From: Candidatus Thorarchaeota archaeon
GTDB lineage: Archaea; Asgardarchaeota; Thorarchaeia; Thorarchaeales; Thorarchaeaceae
Length of the DNA stretch: 64,000 bases
Reading direction: 5' to 3'
Assembly (NCBI GenBank): GCA_029855935.1
Contig: JAGSHN010000022.1
Location: 1-64,000 of the forward strand
The notes beneath the pieces are model-generated. The model was not told where the DNA came from, ran no database searches, and saw only the letters and a program-made list of their open reading frames with translations. How positions within the stretch are numbered: the first letter of the stretch is position 1; every line of letters begins with the position of its first letter. The position numbers and the translations under genes are program-made. Shown here piece after piece: positions 24,848 through 34,457 of this stretch.

Positions 24848-26023
24848 TTGCTTAGCGAAACGGACATCAGCAAGATGGCAGGTGACATCCGCCGAAGGAT
24901 GATTGAGGAGTTCAAAGAGAAGCATGCCTCTCTCCGAACGAGGGCCTTCAGGGTGCCCGTCGACGAGGCCCGCAGGATTGCAGAGCTCCTGCACTGTCCA
25001 CTGCAGATTGCCACGTGCGCCTACATTGTGGAGATGGACGGCATCCTGTCGGCCAAGAGTGCCGCCGACTTGATGATGCTTGAGTTTCGCAGGAGGGCCT
25101 CTGTTGGAGAGGAGGTGCCGAATCTTCCTGGCAGTTTGCTTGACTTTGCCATTGAGGAGAGCAAGTGGATTGAGTACATCTATGGCGGGTTCGCGAGAGC
25201 CATAGAACGTCACACCCGCAGCCTGAGCAACCTTGAGGGCGCGCTCAACACTGAGGAGGCAACGGTGGAGCAGGCTCTGGCCGTCATTCGTGAGAGGAGG
25301 CGCATCGCCGAGGGCGCCATTGCACCAATAGTTGAAGAGTGGCAGAAGGATCACATTCGCTCTCACGGGCTCGACGCGCTCACAGCCTTTGGGCCTGTAT
25401 TGACGAAGTGGCCTAGGATGACATTCCTCGGCAAACTCAACATCATAAGGAGGCGTACGCAGGCCCTGTTCAGACTACTTGCCAAGATACTGGCACAGGC
25501 CTCCGATTCTGCGACTGTGGACGCGAGCATTCTACGTCTGAACCGACTACTGGACATTCTGGCCCTCGACTACAAGAAGATGGACTCCACCGCAATAGCG
25601 CATCTGCTTCTTCAGATGGCTCCACGGGCCAGCGGTCGTGGCGACAAGGTGGCGTACGTCATCGTCGGGTCGCCCTCGACAAGAGGCAACAAGGCCGAAC
25701 CGGATATGACGTCGCCCTTGGACTTCCTTGAGAGGGACATCCACCTTGCCAGGCGCAGAGGGGATGAGGAACGGGAGAGATACCTAAGCGAGCGCATCGC
25801 TCGCGTCATCAGAGTCCTCGAGTACAAGGGGATGGACGTGAAGCAGAGCACCGAGGAGATACTGAGGGAGATCGCCCAGCGCTTTGGCCTCAATGTCGAG
25901 GTTGCGACACGATACGGAGAGGACCTCATGGATCAGCTCGAAATAGTACCACCGGATGAGAGAGAGAACAAGGCAGCCCATCTGATATTCGACTTCATAG
26001 TGGACCGGATCTATGGCAGGTGA
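24848..26023 (+). CDS. Unknown helical protein, first of a coupled pair upstream of a Ski2-like helicase
   Basis: The product is 391 residues, strongly helical and charged, soluble. Recognisable stretches are ADLMMLEFRRRASVG, ERRRIAEGAIAPI and DFLERDIHLARRRGDEERERYL; no catalytic motif stands out. The start is TTG 24848, supported by GAGGAG eight bases upstream. Its stop overlaps the GTG of the next gene by four bases (GTGA), so the two are translated together. The Ski2-like helicase gene follows on the same strand. An RNA-processing partner role is an inference from position only. Confidence 0.65.
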   Translation: MLSETDISKMAGDIRRRMIEEFKEKHASLRTRAFRVPVDEARRIAELLHCPLQIATCAYIVEMDGILSAKSAADLMMLEFRRRASVGEEVPNLPGSLLDFAIEESKWIEYIYGGFARAIERHTRSLSNLEGALNTEEATVEQALAVIRERRRIAEGAIAPIVEEWQKDHIRSHGLDALTAFGPVLTKWPRMTFLGKLNIIRRRTQALFRLLAKILAQASDSATVDASILRLNRLLDILALDYKKMDSTAIAHLLLQMAPRASGRGDKVAYVIVGSPSTRGNKAEPDMTSPLDFLERDIHLARRRGDEERERYLSERIARVIRVLEYKGMDVKQSTEEILREIAQRFGLNVEVATRYGEDLMDQLEIVPPDERENKAAHLIFDFIVDRIYGR

Positions 26024-26802
26024 AGACACACTTGATACGAGCCAATCCGATGTACTGGCTTCTCGACCTTGAGACATACGATTTTGATGTGGGCATATTG
26101 CGGGGGGCCGACCTGACAGGCAAGATGATTGTGGTGTCGAGCCAGATATGGTCGCTCATCAGAGGGGACACGGTCCTCTCGATGCTGATTGGTCCAGGCG
26201 TATTCAAGGGTGTAGCAGAACTCGGAAACAGGCGTATCGATCTGCTCGAATACATCGCCGGGGTGCTCTTTGACCCCAGCGCCCTTCGCGTGAGCGAACC
26301 TCTACCACAACTCGACATCGTCAATCCCGAGGTGATAGACCCCCTTGAAACACGGAAGGTCGAGGAGATTGTCACCATCATCAGGAAGGTCATTGTAGAG
26401 AGAGGCAACGTCCTGCCCGGGAATGTCATACTCCATCACGAGCCGAAGGCCTCAGTACCATTGACTATGCACGCCCTCGACCTGACCAAGAAGATCAACG
26501 TCTCTCATATCACTGGCGTCCAGAGAGCAAGATTCATCCTCGCTGGCACCAACGGCCCGCTGTACAGGCCTTTCGTCGAGCACTATCGCAACAGGGGCTT
26601 CATCAATCCCGAGAGATTGAAGATCCTCGCCGTGGCATTCCGGAAGATGACCGGTTTCCACGACGCCGACATCATGTCCGACTGGATGATAGTGGAGAAG
26701 GCAGGCACGGAGACCAACACGGGCGCCAAGGCCATTGCCGCCGAGTATCACGATGTGATGGAACAAATGAAGCGGAACGAAGACAGGTACCTCTATGAAT
26801 GA
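26020..26802 (+). CDS. Unknown protein translationally coupled to the previous gene
   Basis: The product is 260 residues, soluble, mixed alpha/beta. Segments include MYWLLDLETYDFDVGIL, DLLEYIAGVLFDP, a helix KVEEIVTIIRKVIVERG and the C-terminal FHDADIMSDWMIVEKAG. The start is GTG 26020, inside the stop of the upstream gene, so production of both is linked and they may form a complex. I recognise no family; DLETYDFD looks superficially like an exonuclease DxE motif but no other nuclease motif follows. Confidence 0.65.
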   Translation: MKTHLIRANPMYWLLDLETYDFDVGILRGADLTGKMIVVSSQIWSLIRGDTVLSMLIGPGVFKGVAELGNRRIDLLEYIAGVLFDPSALRVSEPLPQLDIVNPEVIDPLETRKVEEIVTIIRKVIVERGNVLPGNVILHHEPKASVPLTMHALDLTKKINVSHITGVQRARFILAGTNGPLYRPFVEHYRNRGFINPERLKILAVAFRKMTGFHDADIMSDWMIVEKAGTETNTGAKAIAAEYHDVMEQMKRNEDRYLYE

Positions 26803-26876
26803 GGAGAGTATGTATCTCCTCCAGCCAGCGGGGGTCTCCTCCTTCGTCTCTCTCCTAGTCCCTCAGCGGGCCCGAC

Positions 26877-26891
26877 CGCAAAGGTCTTTGC
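26877..26891. promoter_or_regulatory. Inverted repeat GCAAAG-N2-CTTTGC before the helicase
   Basis: A short two-fold symmetric site sits 35-50 bases upstream of the helicase start, where a regulator or the basal factors would bind. No clear TATA box is visible nearby, so the repeat may be part of the promoter. Confidence 0.3.
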
Positions 26892-26925
26892 CACCGACTG
26901 AACGACGCGGGGCGAGGACAGGAAC

Positions 26926-29592
26926 TTGGAAGTCGCGGATGCGCAGGTCAAGAGGGTGCTCTCAAGACCGTACGTGATGGTCTTCAGGAAGACGAGACAG
27001 GAACTCGCCTGCAGGGTAGAGGTCTATGGTACCGTCCTCAAGAACAGGCAGCGGAGCCTCCTTGCTGGGATTGTAGAGTTCGGGCGCAGGCAGAACGGTC
27101 TCCTTGAGATAAGACGCGCGTGGTTCTTGAAGTTCAACAAGCCAATCTACTACCAGCCCAAGGAGTTTCACCAGATCATCAGAGGGGCGCAGAGCGTCAT
27201 CATCCCGCGAGATGCAGCACCCGAGTTCATGGACGATTTGCTACAGTTCCTGTCACGAATCCAGTCCCCCGAGCCGCGGCTCGTTCCAGTCTGCATGCAC
27301 TGCCTGCGAGAGGACCGCCTGACCGTACTCACGCGGCGCAACGCCGTGCGCTTCTCGGCAACAGATGTCGGCTGCACGACTTGTGCGAAGAACGAGCTGA
27401 GGATGGAGCTGAGGAGCCTCGGCGTCAATCTCTCCAAGGGAATGATACGGCAGCTCGAGTATCAGGTGACACGGCTGCGATCAGTCCCAAGGGTGTTGGA
27501 GGTCCTGCTCCCCGGGTTTGACCCCACGAAGGAACCGGAGCTGACGCTGTTCGACACGATTGAGGCACGCGGTGTCGAGAGACCCCACGCGGTGAATGAC
27601 CTTCCCCTGCCACAAGAGTTCAGGGACCTGCTCAGTCATGAGGGCTATGAGTCCCTTCTCCCGGTGCAGGAACTGGCCGTCAGGGCCGGGCTGCTCGATG
27701 GCAAAGACCTGCTGATAGTGTCGGCAACGTCCTCGGGAAAGACGCTGATTGGGGAGCTCGCAGGGATACCGCGCGCAATGCAGGGACGAAAGATGATCTA
27801 TCTGTCGCCTCTCGTTGCCCTGACGAACGAGAAGTACGAGCTCTTCAAGCGGAGGTACAGAAGACTCGGCCTGCGGGCAGGCATCAGGGTGGGAATGTCG
27901 CGTCTTGATGTTGGTGACGAGGGTCGTCCCATAGTGGACACCGACATCACAAAGGCGGACATCATCTGCGCAACCTACGAGGCGCTCGACTATATGCTCA
28001 GGGCACGGGAGACCGACCCTCTCGGAGAGATAGGGACGATCATCATCGACGAGATACAGAATCTGGGCGACCCGGAGAGGGGCCCAGAACTGGACGGGCT
28101 CCTCGTGAGGCTGAGGCACTACGCGCCCAGAGCCCAGGTTCTCGCCCTCTCTGCGACAGTGGGCACTCCGAAGCAGCTGGCAGAGGAGCTCGGCCTCACA
28201 CTGGTCAACTATGATGGCCGACCCGTGCCTCTCGAGCGCCATCTGGTGTTTGCGCGCAGTGAGGACAAGAAACGCGAGATGATTCGTCGGCTCGTCCTCA
28301 AGGAGTACAGGACCATAAGCAGTCACGGCAACAGAGGTCAGAGCATCGTCTTCACCTATTCCCGTCGTCGTGCCCATGCGCTGAGCGACTGGCTCCGGGA
28401 CAACGGAGTGTCTGCAACCGTCTATCATGGAGGGCTGTCATATCTGCGTAGACGGCGAGTGGAACGAGCATATGCGAGACAGAAGTACGCCTGCGTGGTC
28501 ACGACTGCAGCACTGGGCGCCGGCGTGGACCTCCCCGCATCGCAGGTCATCTTCGAGTCACTGGCTATGGGTGCTGACTGGCTGAGTATCGCGGAGTTTG
28601 AACAGATGCTGGGCAGAGCGGGACGGCTCGGCAAGCACGACCGTGGGAAGGTGTACATCCTTGTGGAGCCTGACAGGAAGTATCATAGCGGTCAGGAGAA
28701 GACCGAGGACGAGGTGGCGATTGAACTCCTCAATGGCGTTGTCGAGGATGTCGAGCCGTTCGCTGATCTCGAGACCTCAGCTGAACAGGCCCTTGCCTCC
28801 ATATCTGCCACTGGCATCACGCGGCTGGAGGATGTGGCACGACTCTATCGTGAACATCTCTCCTTCTCAGTGCCGCCCTCAGAGGCGATGAAGCACCTCG
28901 TCAGGACCCGAATGGTCAGGGTGCGGAAGGGCGGTATCCAGATCACTCCGCTAGGACGGGCCACGACCCTCTCCTTCCTCAAGCCGTCACAAGGGCTAGA
29001 GGTTCTAAAGCGCACGGAGACAATGGATGTCCTTGATATAGCAATCAGCCTGAACCCGTTTGAGAACGTCTATCTCAGTAGCAAGCTGCAGGCTGAGATC
29101 AACAAGGCATTCCGCACGTATATGCCCACCAGGCTCTTCGCTGGTGTCTTCTCGGATGTGGCCGAGCTCTCCTCCCAGAGGGGCGCCGCCCAGAGGTTGC
29201 CGGGATGGGTCTTTGAGGTCTTCTCCCGATGGATGCGCGAGTTCTTCAACTGTGGTTGTCCGCTCTATCCGGAGTGTGACCACGGGAAGATACGTCTCGG
29301 TCGCTGGCTCGTTGAGAGGAGAAAGGAGGGCCTCAATCCAACAGGGCTGGCGAAACGCCTCCACGACGAGTTCCACCTTTGGGCCTACCCTGGTGACATC
29401 TTCTCTTGGCTCGACACTCTTGTCCACAGTCTCAAGGCTGTTCAGCGAGTGGCGGCCGTCGCAGGTAAGATGGACCTTGAGGAGGAGATTGAGAGTCAGA
29501 TAGCCAAGATTGAGCAGCCACTCAAGAGAGCGGAGACAGAGCAGGCCCGACAGAAGCAGCACTCGAAGAAGCAGGACACGCGAAAGGCATAG
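26926..29592 (+). CDS. ASH-Ski2-like superfamily 2 helicase
   Basis: The product is 888 residues. Helicase motifs: ATSSGKT (I), IIIDEIQNL (II, DEIQ), ALSATVG (III), GAGVDLPA and MLGRAGRLG (V-VI). An N-terminal region of about 230 residues contains paired cysteines CMHC and CTTC, a zinc finger, and the C-terminal part has another Cys cluster (CGCPLYPEC). This matches the archaeal ASH-Ski2 group, which in Thermococcales works with the exonuclease aRNase J in 5'-3' RNA decay. The start is TTG 26926 with GAGG eight bases upstream. The 123-base gap before it contains the inverted repeat GCAAAG/CTTTGC. Confidence 0.85.
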   Translation: MEVADAQVKRVLSRPYVMVFRKTRQELACRVEVYGTVLKNRQRSLLAGIVEFGRRQNGLLEIRRAWFLKFNKPIYYQPKEFHQIIRGAQSVIIPRDAAPEFMDDLLQFLSRIQSPEPRLVPVCMHCLREDRLTVLTRRNAVRFSATDVGCTTCAKNELRMELRSLGVNLSKGMIRQLEYQVTRLRSVPRVLEVLLPGFDPTKEPELTLFDTIEARGVERPHAVNDLPLPQEFRDLLSHEGYESLLPVQELAVRAGLLDGKDLLIVSATSSGKTLIGELAGIPRAMQGRKMIYLSPLVALTNEKYELFKRRYRRLGLRAGIRVGMSRLDVGDEGRPIVDTDITKADIICATYEALDYMLRARETDPLGEIGTIIIDEIQNLGDPERGPELDGLLVRLRHYAPRAQVLALSATVGTPKQLAEELGLTLVNYDGRPVPLERHLVFARSEDKKREMIRRLVLKEYRTISSHGNRGQSIVFTYSRRRAHALSDWLRDNGVSATVYHGGLSYLRRRRVERAYARQKYACVVTTAALGAGVDLPASQVIFESLAMGADWLSIAEFEQMLGRAGRLGKHDRGKVYILVEPDRKYHSGQEKTEDEVAIELLNGVVEDVEPFADLETSAEQALASISATGITRLEDVARLYREHLSFSVPPSEAMKHLVRTRMVRVRKGGIQITPLGRATTLSFLKPSQGLEVLKRTETMDVLDIAISLNPFENVYLSSKLQAEINKAFRTYMPTRLFAGVFSDVAELSSQRGAAQRLPGWVFEVFSRWMREFFNCGCPLYPECDHGKIRLGRWLVERRKEGLNPTGLAKRLHDEFHLWAYPGDIFSWLDTLVHSLKAVQRVAAVAGKMDLEEEIESQIAKIEQPLKRAETEQARQKQHSKKQDTRKA

Positions 29593-29679
29593 GACTCACA
29601 TTGAGAGACGGCGGAGTGAGCTACCACGGTGACGCCTCTCGCGGACCCGCCACGGAGTGTTGCAGACCGTCTGCACAGC

Positions 29680-29946
29680 TCAGGACTGCAACGAGGTTGG
29701 TGAGTCGTCGAACTCAAACCTCACCCTGAGATTGTTGATGCGATCGACATCAAGGGAGTCTATGTTGAGGTCGACCCAGAGATGCAGGTCGTGGCGAAGC
29801 CGCTCCTTCGGGGAGAGTCCCGCCACTTGCCCGACGAGGTCCTCTGTGACCAGCTCGAACCTAGTTCCGCCGCACTTACACGTGCCCTCCAAGACCATAT
29901 CGATGTCACTTGATGTGGCACCGCAGTTCCGACACCTGAAGATCAT
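29680..29946 (-). CDS. Zinc-ribbon protein of the COG3364 (OapC/ArvC) type
   Basis: The product is 88 residues. Four cysteines, CRNC and CKC (near 5-8 and 23-25), form a zinc ribbon; FELVTEDL and a C-terminal IDSLDVDRINNLRVRF complete the archaeal family pattern. These proteins are widespread in archaea; their function is not known to me. ATG 29946 is chosen over TTG 29952. The 183-base gap before the next plus-strand gene holds no gene I can see. Confidence 0.75.
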   Translation of the reverse strand: MIFRCRNCGATSSDIDMVLEGTCKCGGTRFELVTEDLVGQVAGLSPKERLRHDLHLWVDLNIDSLDVDRINNLRVRFEFDDSPTSLQS

Positions 29947-30135
29947 TGCCAATCATCGTGTGGTACCATGCGCCGGACTATAGGGATTGGTACTCTTGAG
30001 GTAATACTCACACGGAAAGAGGAGGGATGATACTGGGTCCTTCGGAACACATGCTGCTCGTCCCATTGATATGAGATAGAGTCATAAAGGGCATCGGCGC
30101 AGCAGAGTCACTAGCTTAGCTGGGGCTGTTGTCAC

Positions 30136-30405
30136 ATGGCAAGGTCTTGCGCAATATGCCACGGTAGACCTAAACTGAAGTGCGACCGCTGCAGGAATGA
30201 GTTCTGTCACCAACACGCCATCAGATGCCCCTCTTGCGGCACCATAACGTGCATACGGGACCTGGGAAGGAGGACCACCTGTCCTGTCTGCAAGAAGCCC
30301 CTCAACATCTGTCCTGAATGCCTGCTCAACGGTGAGATAGTGAGAACGTTGACCAATCCTGTCACCTGTCCGGTGTGTGGCTGGACGGAGGACTCTGCCG
30401 TCTAG
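30136..30405 (+). CDS. Small cysteine-rich zinc protein
   Basis: The product is 89 residues with about 15 cysteines in CxxC pairs: CAIC, CDRC, CPSC, CPVC, CPEC and CPVC, with His (CHQH) near 25. It should fold as several zinc knuckles or a treble-clef array. The basic N-terminal part suggests nucleic-acid or protein binding, but nothing proves it. It converges with the DUF131 gene ten bases away. Confidence 0.7.
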   Translation: MARSCAICHGRPKLKCDRCRNEFCHQHAIRCPSCGTITCIRDLGRRTTCPVCKKPLNICPECLLNGEIVRTLTNPVTCPVCGWTEDSAV

Positions 30406-30415
30406 GCCGCTCAGG

Positions 30416-30733
30416 TCAGGCAAACAGAAAGAGCAGCGTCAGAACAATCCCGACCAGCAGTGCGACCAGCCAACCTCGCCAGCCCATACCCCATACGATG
30501 GGGATGGGACCGATGAGGATCACACCCTTGCTCTCGTGCCTGACCTCTACGGGCTCCGGTCCCTCGCGCATCCGCAGGATCAGACCAGCCGCAACAAGCA
30601 ATAGTCCCAACATCAGGAGGATCACTCCGAGAACAGCCATTGTGTCAGGTGTCTGCATCAACATCATCGAAGTCACCACCACGGTCGCTCTGAGTGCTTG
30701 GAGCACTGGCGTGGCTATAGCATGAACCAACAT
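30416..30733 (-). CDS. DUF131/TIGR00304-type membrane protein
   Basis: The product is 105 residues with two membrane helices (about 33-53 and 87-104) around a loop carrying the family signature GVILIGPIPIVWG. The family is archaeal and of unknown function. ATG 30733 shares a base with the TGA of the upstream gene (TGATG), so the two are translationally coupled. Confidence 0.82.
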   Translation of the reverse strand: MLVHAIATPVLQALRATVVVTSMMLMQTPDTMAVLGVILLMLGLLLVAAGLILRMREGPEPVEVRHESKGVILIGPIPIVWGMGWRGWLVALLVGIVLTLLFLFA

Positions 30734-31293
30734 CACTGACCGTGCCTCTCCTCTGTCTCCGGCAGCCTAAAGACCATCCGTTCGTAGCCGCCCACGTGCT
30801 GACCCTCTTCGGCCCAGAGTACTATGATGTCATCACGAATCTCGTATTCAAGCAGGGAGTCTATCTCCATCACCTGAGTGCCTCGGGGGAACCTCCATAT
30901 GATCTCAAAGTCGTACGGAGCGTCCTCCTCCTCGAGCCAAGTCTCAATTCTGTTCTCCGTCCCCGGGCGAAATGGCCCGCGGAAGTCGATGACGAAGACA
31001 ACACCGACGACGCTCGTCGGGCCCTTTGGCAATATCTCCACGTGAGAGACCTTTGAATAGACACGCTCCCCGTTTATCTCCACACGCTCTTGATCGAGAA
31101 AGTACTGCATGTTGTCCCAGAGTCTCGTGACCTCCTGCTCAAAGAGCTCGTTGTCCGAGAGGACGCGAGAATAGTATCCCTCGTGATCCCAGTACTCGTA
31201 GATCAGCTGCTCGTGTATCTCACCTGTCATCGACACGGAGAAGAAGGAGTACGCGTGGACAGGTTCGACAAACCCTTCGTCGAGGTCATTCAT
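30733..31293 (-). CDS. Unknown protein coupled to the DUF131 gene
   Basis: The product is 186 residues, soluble, mostly beta with aromatic-rich stretches (EPVHAYSFFSVSMTGEIHEQ, VVFVIDFRGPF, EIIWRFPRGTQVMEIDS). There is no signal peptide or membrane segment. The start is ATG 31293, with GGTGAT six bases upstream; a GTG further up is possible. The stop overlaps the DUF131 start, and the MBL-fold gene lies just upstream (stop at 31312, 18 bases away), so all three may be one operon. Confidence 0.65.
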   Translation of the reverse strand: MNDLDEGFVEPVHAYSFFSVSMTGEIHEQLIYEYWDHEGYYSRVLSDNELFEQEVTRLWDNMQYFLDQERVEINGERVYSKVSHVEILPKGPTSVVGVVFVIDFRGPFRPGTENRIETWLEEEDAPYDFEIIWRFPRGTQVMEIDSLLEYEIRDDIIVLWAEEGQHVGGYERMVFRLPETEERHGQ

Positions 31294-31311
31294 CGGCATC
31301 ACCACCATCCT

Positions 31312-32319
31312 TCATTCGAGGGGCACTGCAGGAATGCCCGTATCGGATAGGCTCGCGGCGAGAGTTCGTCCGTTCTCTGTGAAGCAGTACGCAATGACCG
31401 GGTCGACGCTCTTGGCGAAGTCCAGTAGTCCAGGGAAGTCCGTGTGAGCCGAGAGGGGAAATCCACCGTGGCCATAGTGCGGCAACGACCAACCCGAGAG
31501 GTCGAACCTTCGTGACCGTCTCTCCAGCCTCCGGGCCAGGTCCGGTCCGTGCAACCTCCGCACGTTGTACAGCATATGCCGAAATGATGACACCACCATC
31601 GCTCCACCATTCCGAAGGATCTCAGCAGCAGCGTCCGTATTGATTGACACGTATTCCAAGTCTGAGCCGTGATGGGCGTAGACCTGTGACACAGCATCAA
31701 TTGCGAAGTTCCCCACGACCACATCAATACCACTGCGAGCAAGGAGAGCTATCGCCTCCTGAGCCTTGCCCAGTGAATAGGCGCTGAAACACGGCACCTC
31801 TCCCCCGTTGACGACCTCTCTCGCAGTCCTCACGATGTCAGAGTGAATGTCTTCCCGCGGTGGGAAGACCCAGTGAGGCGTGCCATAGGTCGCCTCCGTG
31901 ACAAGAACGTCGGCCTCCACAGGGACTGCCGCGGTATGCACAAGACTGTCAACATTGTTGAAGTCGCCAGTGTAGAGGACGGTCGTGTCCCCCAGCTCTA
32001 TGAGAAACATTGACGACCCCAGCACGTGACCTGCGTTGAGAGCAGTCACGGAGACGGTGCCCAGCGAGACTGGTTCGCCGTACTCGACAGTCATCACGCG
32101 GGCGCGCCCCACACGACCGTTTCTCGCAATCAAGGTCTCGAGTGTCGCCTGTGTCGTCACGAGCGTCTTTGCGAGATCCACAGAGACAACGTGGTCAGCG
32201 TGTGAATGCGAGAGGAGTGTGGGACCGTGACCGACCGCGGCATCGAGACCTATTGTCACATCACCGTAGATGAGAATCAGCCCGCTAGAAGCGGCCCGAA
32301 GGATCTTTATCTCTGACAT
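31312..32319 (-). CDS. MBL-fold metallo-hydrolase, YSH1/exonuclease-like
   Basis: The product is 335 residues. Metal-binding motif SHSHADH (37-43) is the HxHxDH signature; GHVLGSSMFLIEL and VLYTGDFN match the beta-CASP/COG1236 branch, which includes mRNA 3'-end endonucleases and DNA-ligase-associated exonucleases. A late GHGGFPLSAHTDFP gives the final His. The protein is shorter than CPSF-type enzymes, so an exonuclease-like member is more likely. The substrate, RNA or DNA, is undecided. Confidence 0.85.
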   Translation of the reverse strand: MSEIKILRAASSGLILIYGDVTIGLDAAVGHGPTLLSHSHADHVVSVDLAKTLVTTQATLETLIARNGRVGRARVMTVEYGEPVSLGTVSVTALNAGHVLGSSMFLIELGDTTVLYTGDFNNVDSLVHTAAVPVEADVLVTEATYGTPHWVFPPREDIHSDIVRTAREVVNGGEVPCFSAYSLGKAQEAIALLARSGIDVVVGNFAIDAVSQVYAHHGSDLEYVSINTDAAAEILRNGGAMVVSSFRHMLYNVRRLHGPDLARRLERRSRRFDLSGWSLPHYGHGGFPLSAHTDFPGLLDFAKSVDPVIAYCFTENGRTLAASLSDTGIPAVPLE

Positions 32320-32398
32320 CAGTCAGCCCCCTCTCGCTCCACTCATCTCAAAAGGCTTTCCTCCGACAACTCGGTCAGAGACAATTGCGTCAATGTGA

Positions 32399-33289
32399 TC
32401 ACAACAGGCGCCGATACAGCGCCAGTCGTAGTAGATTTGTGCGTTTCCCGTCGTGACTCACAATGTCAATCACACCGCGCTCGTATGGGCTGAGCAGGTC
32501 AATGCTGAGTGTCTCCACACGGGCTTGACGTACAACGCCGAGCACCGCGTCTGCTGCCAACTGTTCGTCCACCCGACTAGGATCTCGCACAAGCAGGCGC
32601 AGTACGAGATGGCTCCCGATCGTGTCGGACACCAAGACGAGTGCAAGATCGCCATCAATCGACAGAGTGTGGAGTCGGCCCCTGGCAGCACCTAGGTCTG
32701 CCGATAGCCACGTGTGCGAACAGTTCACGCTTGAGTCCCTGCGACGCCTCCAGAGGAACTTTCTCACCGCATTTATATCGTGAGACTCGTCCCAGTCCAC
32801 ATTGCTCTTGGGCCTCGGAAACGGCCCAGTCAGGTCACCGTAGAGGATGTCTTCATCGACCTGCGAGAAGCGGAGATCCGCTAGAGCTGGTGCAGTCCAT
32901 TCCGGTAGCAGAAAGGAGAATGGGAAGGGGGGCGCACTTGTCGTCTCCTCGGGGACAAGCGCATCGACCTGACGGATGGCGGCTGTTCTGAAGAAAGGCA
33001 GAGACGACCTGATGATGCTCCTCAGAACATCGCCCCTCCGACTCTCCTCGACAAACACAGCTGCGAGAGCCAATCCCAGCAGGGTTCGATCTCTGTACAA
33101 TGCGGTACCGCCAATCGGTACACCTCCTAGGGTCGCAACATACAAGAACACGTCGTCCATTGTGCCGAATGACTCGGTGCATCTTCTGATGTCATCTGAC
33201 TTCTCGACTCCAAGCGTGTCGCACATCTCGTGCCACAGACCGAACTCGGGCGGGAATAGCCTGCTGTTGAACATCATACCATCCTTCAC
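32399..33289 (-). CDS. GNAT-like protein, coupled to the Mer-like reductase
   Basis: The product is 296 residues. GVPIGGTALYRDRTLLGLALAAVF followed by EESRRGDVLRSIIR resembles the beta4-beta5 and acetyl-CoA pyrophosphate loop of GNAT acetyltransferases, and the C-terminal half may hold a second, degenerate GNAT-like domain. I see no certain catalytic residue. The start is GTG 33289, overlapping the upstream stop by four bases (GTGA), so it is made together with the reductase. Confidence 0.55.
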   Translation of the reverse strand: MKDGMMFNSRLFPPEFGLWHEMCDTLGVEKSDDIRRCTESFGTMDDVFLYVATLGGVPIGGTALYRDRTLLGLALAAVFVEESRRGDVLRSIIRSSLPFFRTAAIRQVDALVPEETTSAPPFPFSFLLPEWTAPALADLRFSQVDEDILYGDLTGPFPRPKSNVDWDESHDINAVRKFLWRRRRDSSVNCSHTWLSADLGAARGRLHTLSIDGDLALVLVSDTIGSHLVLRLLVRDPSRVDEQLAADAVLGVVRQARVETLSIDLLSPYERGVIDIVSHDGKRTNLLRLALYRRLL

Positions 33290-34359
33290 GAGGATGCCTC
33301 CTTCAGACGCGGGACTATCTCACTCCCAATCCTTCTGATTGCAGATACCCTCTCAGGGCCCAGCGGGGAACCGGCCACAAAGTGCGTCACTCCGACACGG
33401 AGCAGCTCCTCTATCCGGTCAAGACAGTAGTCACGGTCGCCAACTATCGCAAATATATCAATCATATCCTCTGTGACAAGCGAGGCAGCCTCTGCAAAGC
33501 GTCCGCGTTCGAGCTCGCGAGCGATGACCTCTCGCGACTCCACGGCCAGTCCGTGTCGCTCCAGAACTGTGTTGGGAGAACCGGCGACCACGTAGGCGAC
33601 AATCAGACGTGTCATACCGGAGAGGGCATCCTCGCGATCCTTGCCGATGCTAAAGGCTGTGTAGGCCCCGATGTCAAGGGAGTCAACCTGCCGCCGACGT
33701 GCCCTCTTCAGTCCTCGCCTTATGGCACCAATCGATACCTCGAAGTCTCTTGGATGACTTGCATTGATCAGGATGCCATCAACCAGAGGGGCAACGCGTT
33801 CGAGCATCATCGGACCCTGTGCGCCAGCATAGATGGGAATGTATGGTGCTTTCTTGACCACCTTGCCATCACGGGTGACAGGCTCGCCCCTCTCGTCGAG
33901 CTGTATCGTCCTCGGGACCATAGATAGCTTGGCGCCGCGAAAGTGAAAGACCCGACCTTCAAAGTTGAGTCTCCGTCCAGCAAGGAGCTCCCTCATACAC
34001 TGAACGCTCTCCACGACGGTTGTGACAGGGAGATGCCATCTGAGCCCCAGCGTCTCAAGCGTGACCCTGTCACCGGCACCCACTCCGACAACAGCACGAC
34101 CATTCGAGATCTCGTTGAGGGTAACAGCCGCAGCGGCCGAGAGCGCAGGACTGGTGTGGTACGGGTTCGTCACGCCAGGTCCAATCATAACACGGCTGGT
34201 CGACATTGCTATGGCCGTCAGGGTGCACCACAGGTTCCTGTTGTTGTAATGGTCAGTGATCCAGACGTGGTCGAACCCCACCTCCTCGGCGAGCTGCGAC
34301 CACTTCACTATCTGAGCAACAGGATGATCGGGGACGAACTCGATTCCGACAAGCGTCAT
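33286..34359 (-). CDS. F420-dependent methylene-tetrahydromethanopterin reductase (Mer)-like
   Basis: The product is 357 residues of the luciferase-like monooxygenase/F420 family. Mer-type signatures: GPGVTNPYHTSPALSAAAAV, LNEISNGRAVVGVGAGD, and IPIYAGAQGPMMLERV with ILINASHPRDF. Mer reduces methylene-H4MPT with reduced F420, a step of the methyl branch of the Wood-Ljungdahl pathway; other F420 oxidoreductases share the fold, so the substrate is probable, not proven. ATG 34359 is chosen. The GNAT-like gene is translationally coupled downstream. Confidence 0.75.
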   Translation of the reverse strand: MTLVGIEFVPDHPVAQIVKWSQLAEEVGFDHVWITDHYNNRNLWCTLTAIAMSTSRVMIGPGVTNPYHTSPALSAAAAVTLNEISNGRAVVGVGAGDRVTLETLGLRWHLPVTTVVESVQCMRELLAGRRLNFEGRVFHFRGAKLSMVPRTIQLDERGEPVTRDGKVVKKAPYIPIYAGAQGPMMLERVAPLVDGILINASHPRDFEVSIGAIRRGLKRARRRQVDSLDIGAYTAFSIGKDREDALSGMTRLIVAYVVAGSPNTVLERHGLAVESREVIARELERGRFAEAASLVTEDMIDIFAIVGDRDYCLDRIEELLRVGVTHFVAGSPLGPERVSAIRRIGSEIVPRLKEASS

Positions 34360-34457
34360 CAGGAACACACCGTCATTCGGACAACGCCTACTGGGACGAA
34401 TAAATCATGTCCGGTGATGCAGCCAGGGACCAGCGCGCTCACTGCGACCGAGCGAAG

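Noticed and set aside
24014-25366. 450-residue minus-strand open frame
   Set aside because: It spans two real plus-strand genes and the gap between them; composition rich in His/Cys/Arg and no motif.
26050-26090. Exonuclease-like DLETYDFD in the unknown coupled gene
   Set aside because: Other DEDD motifs cannot be found, so it is not called a nuclease.
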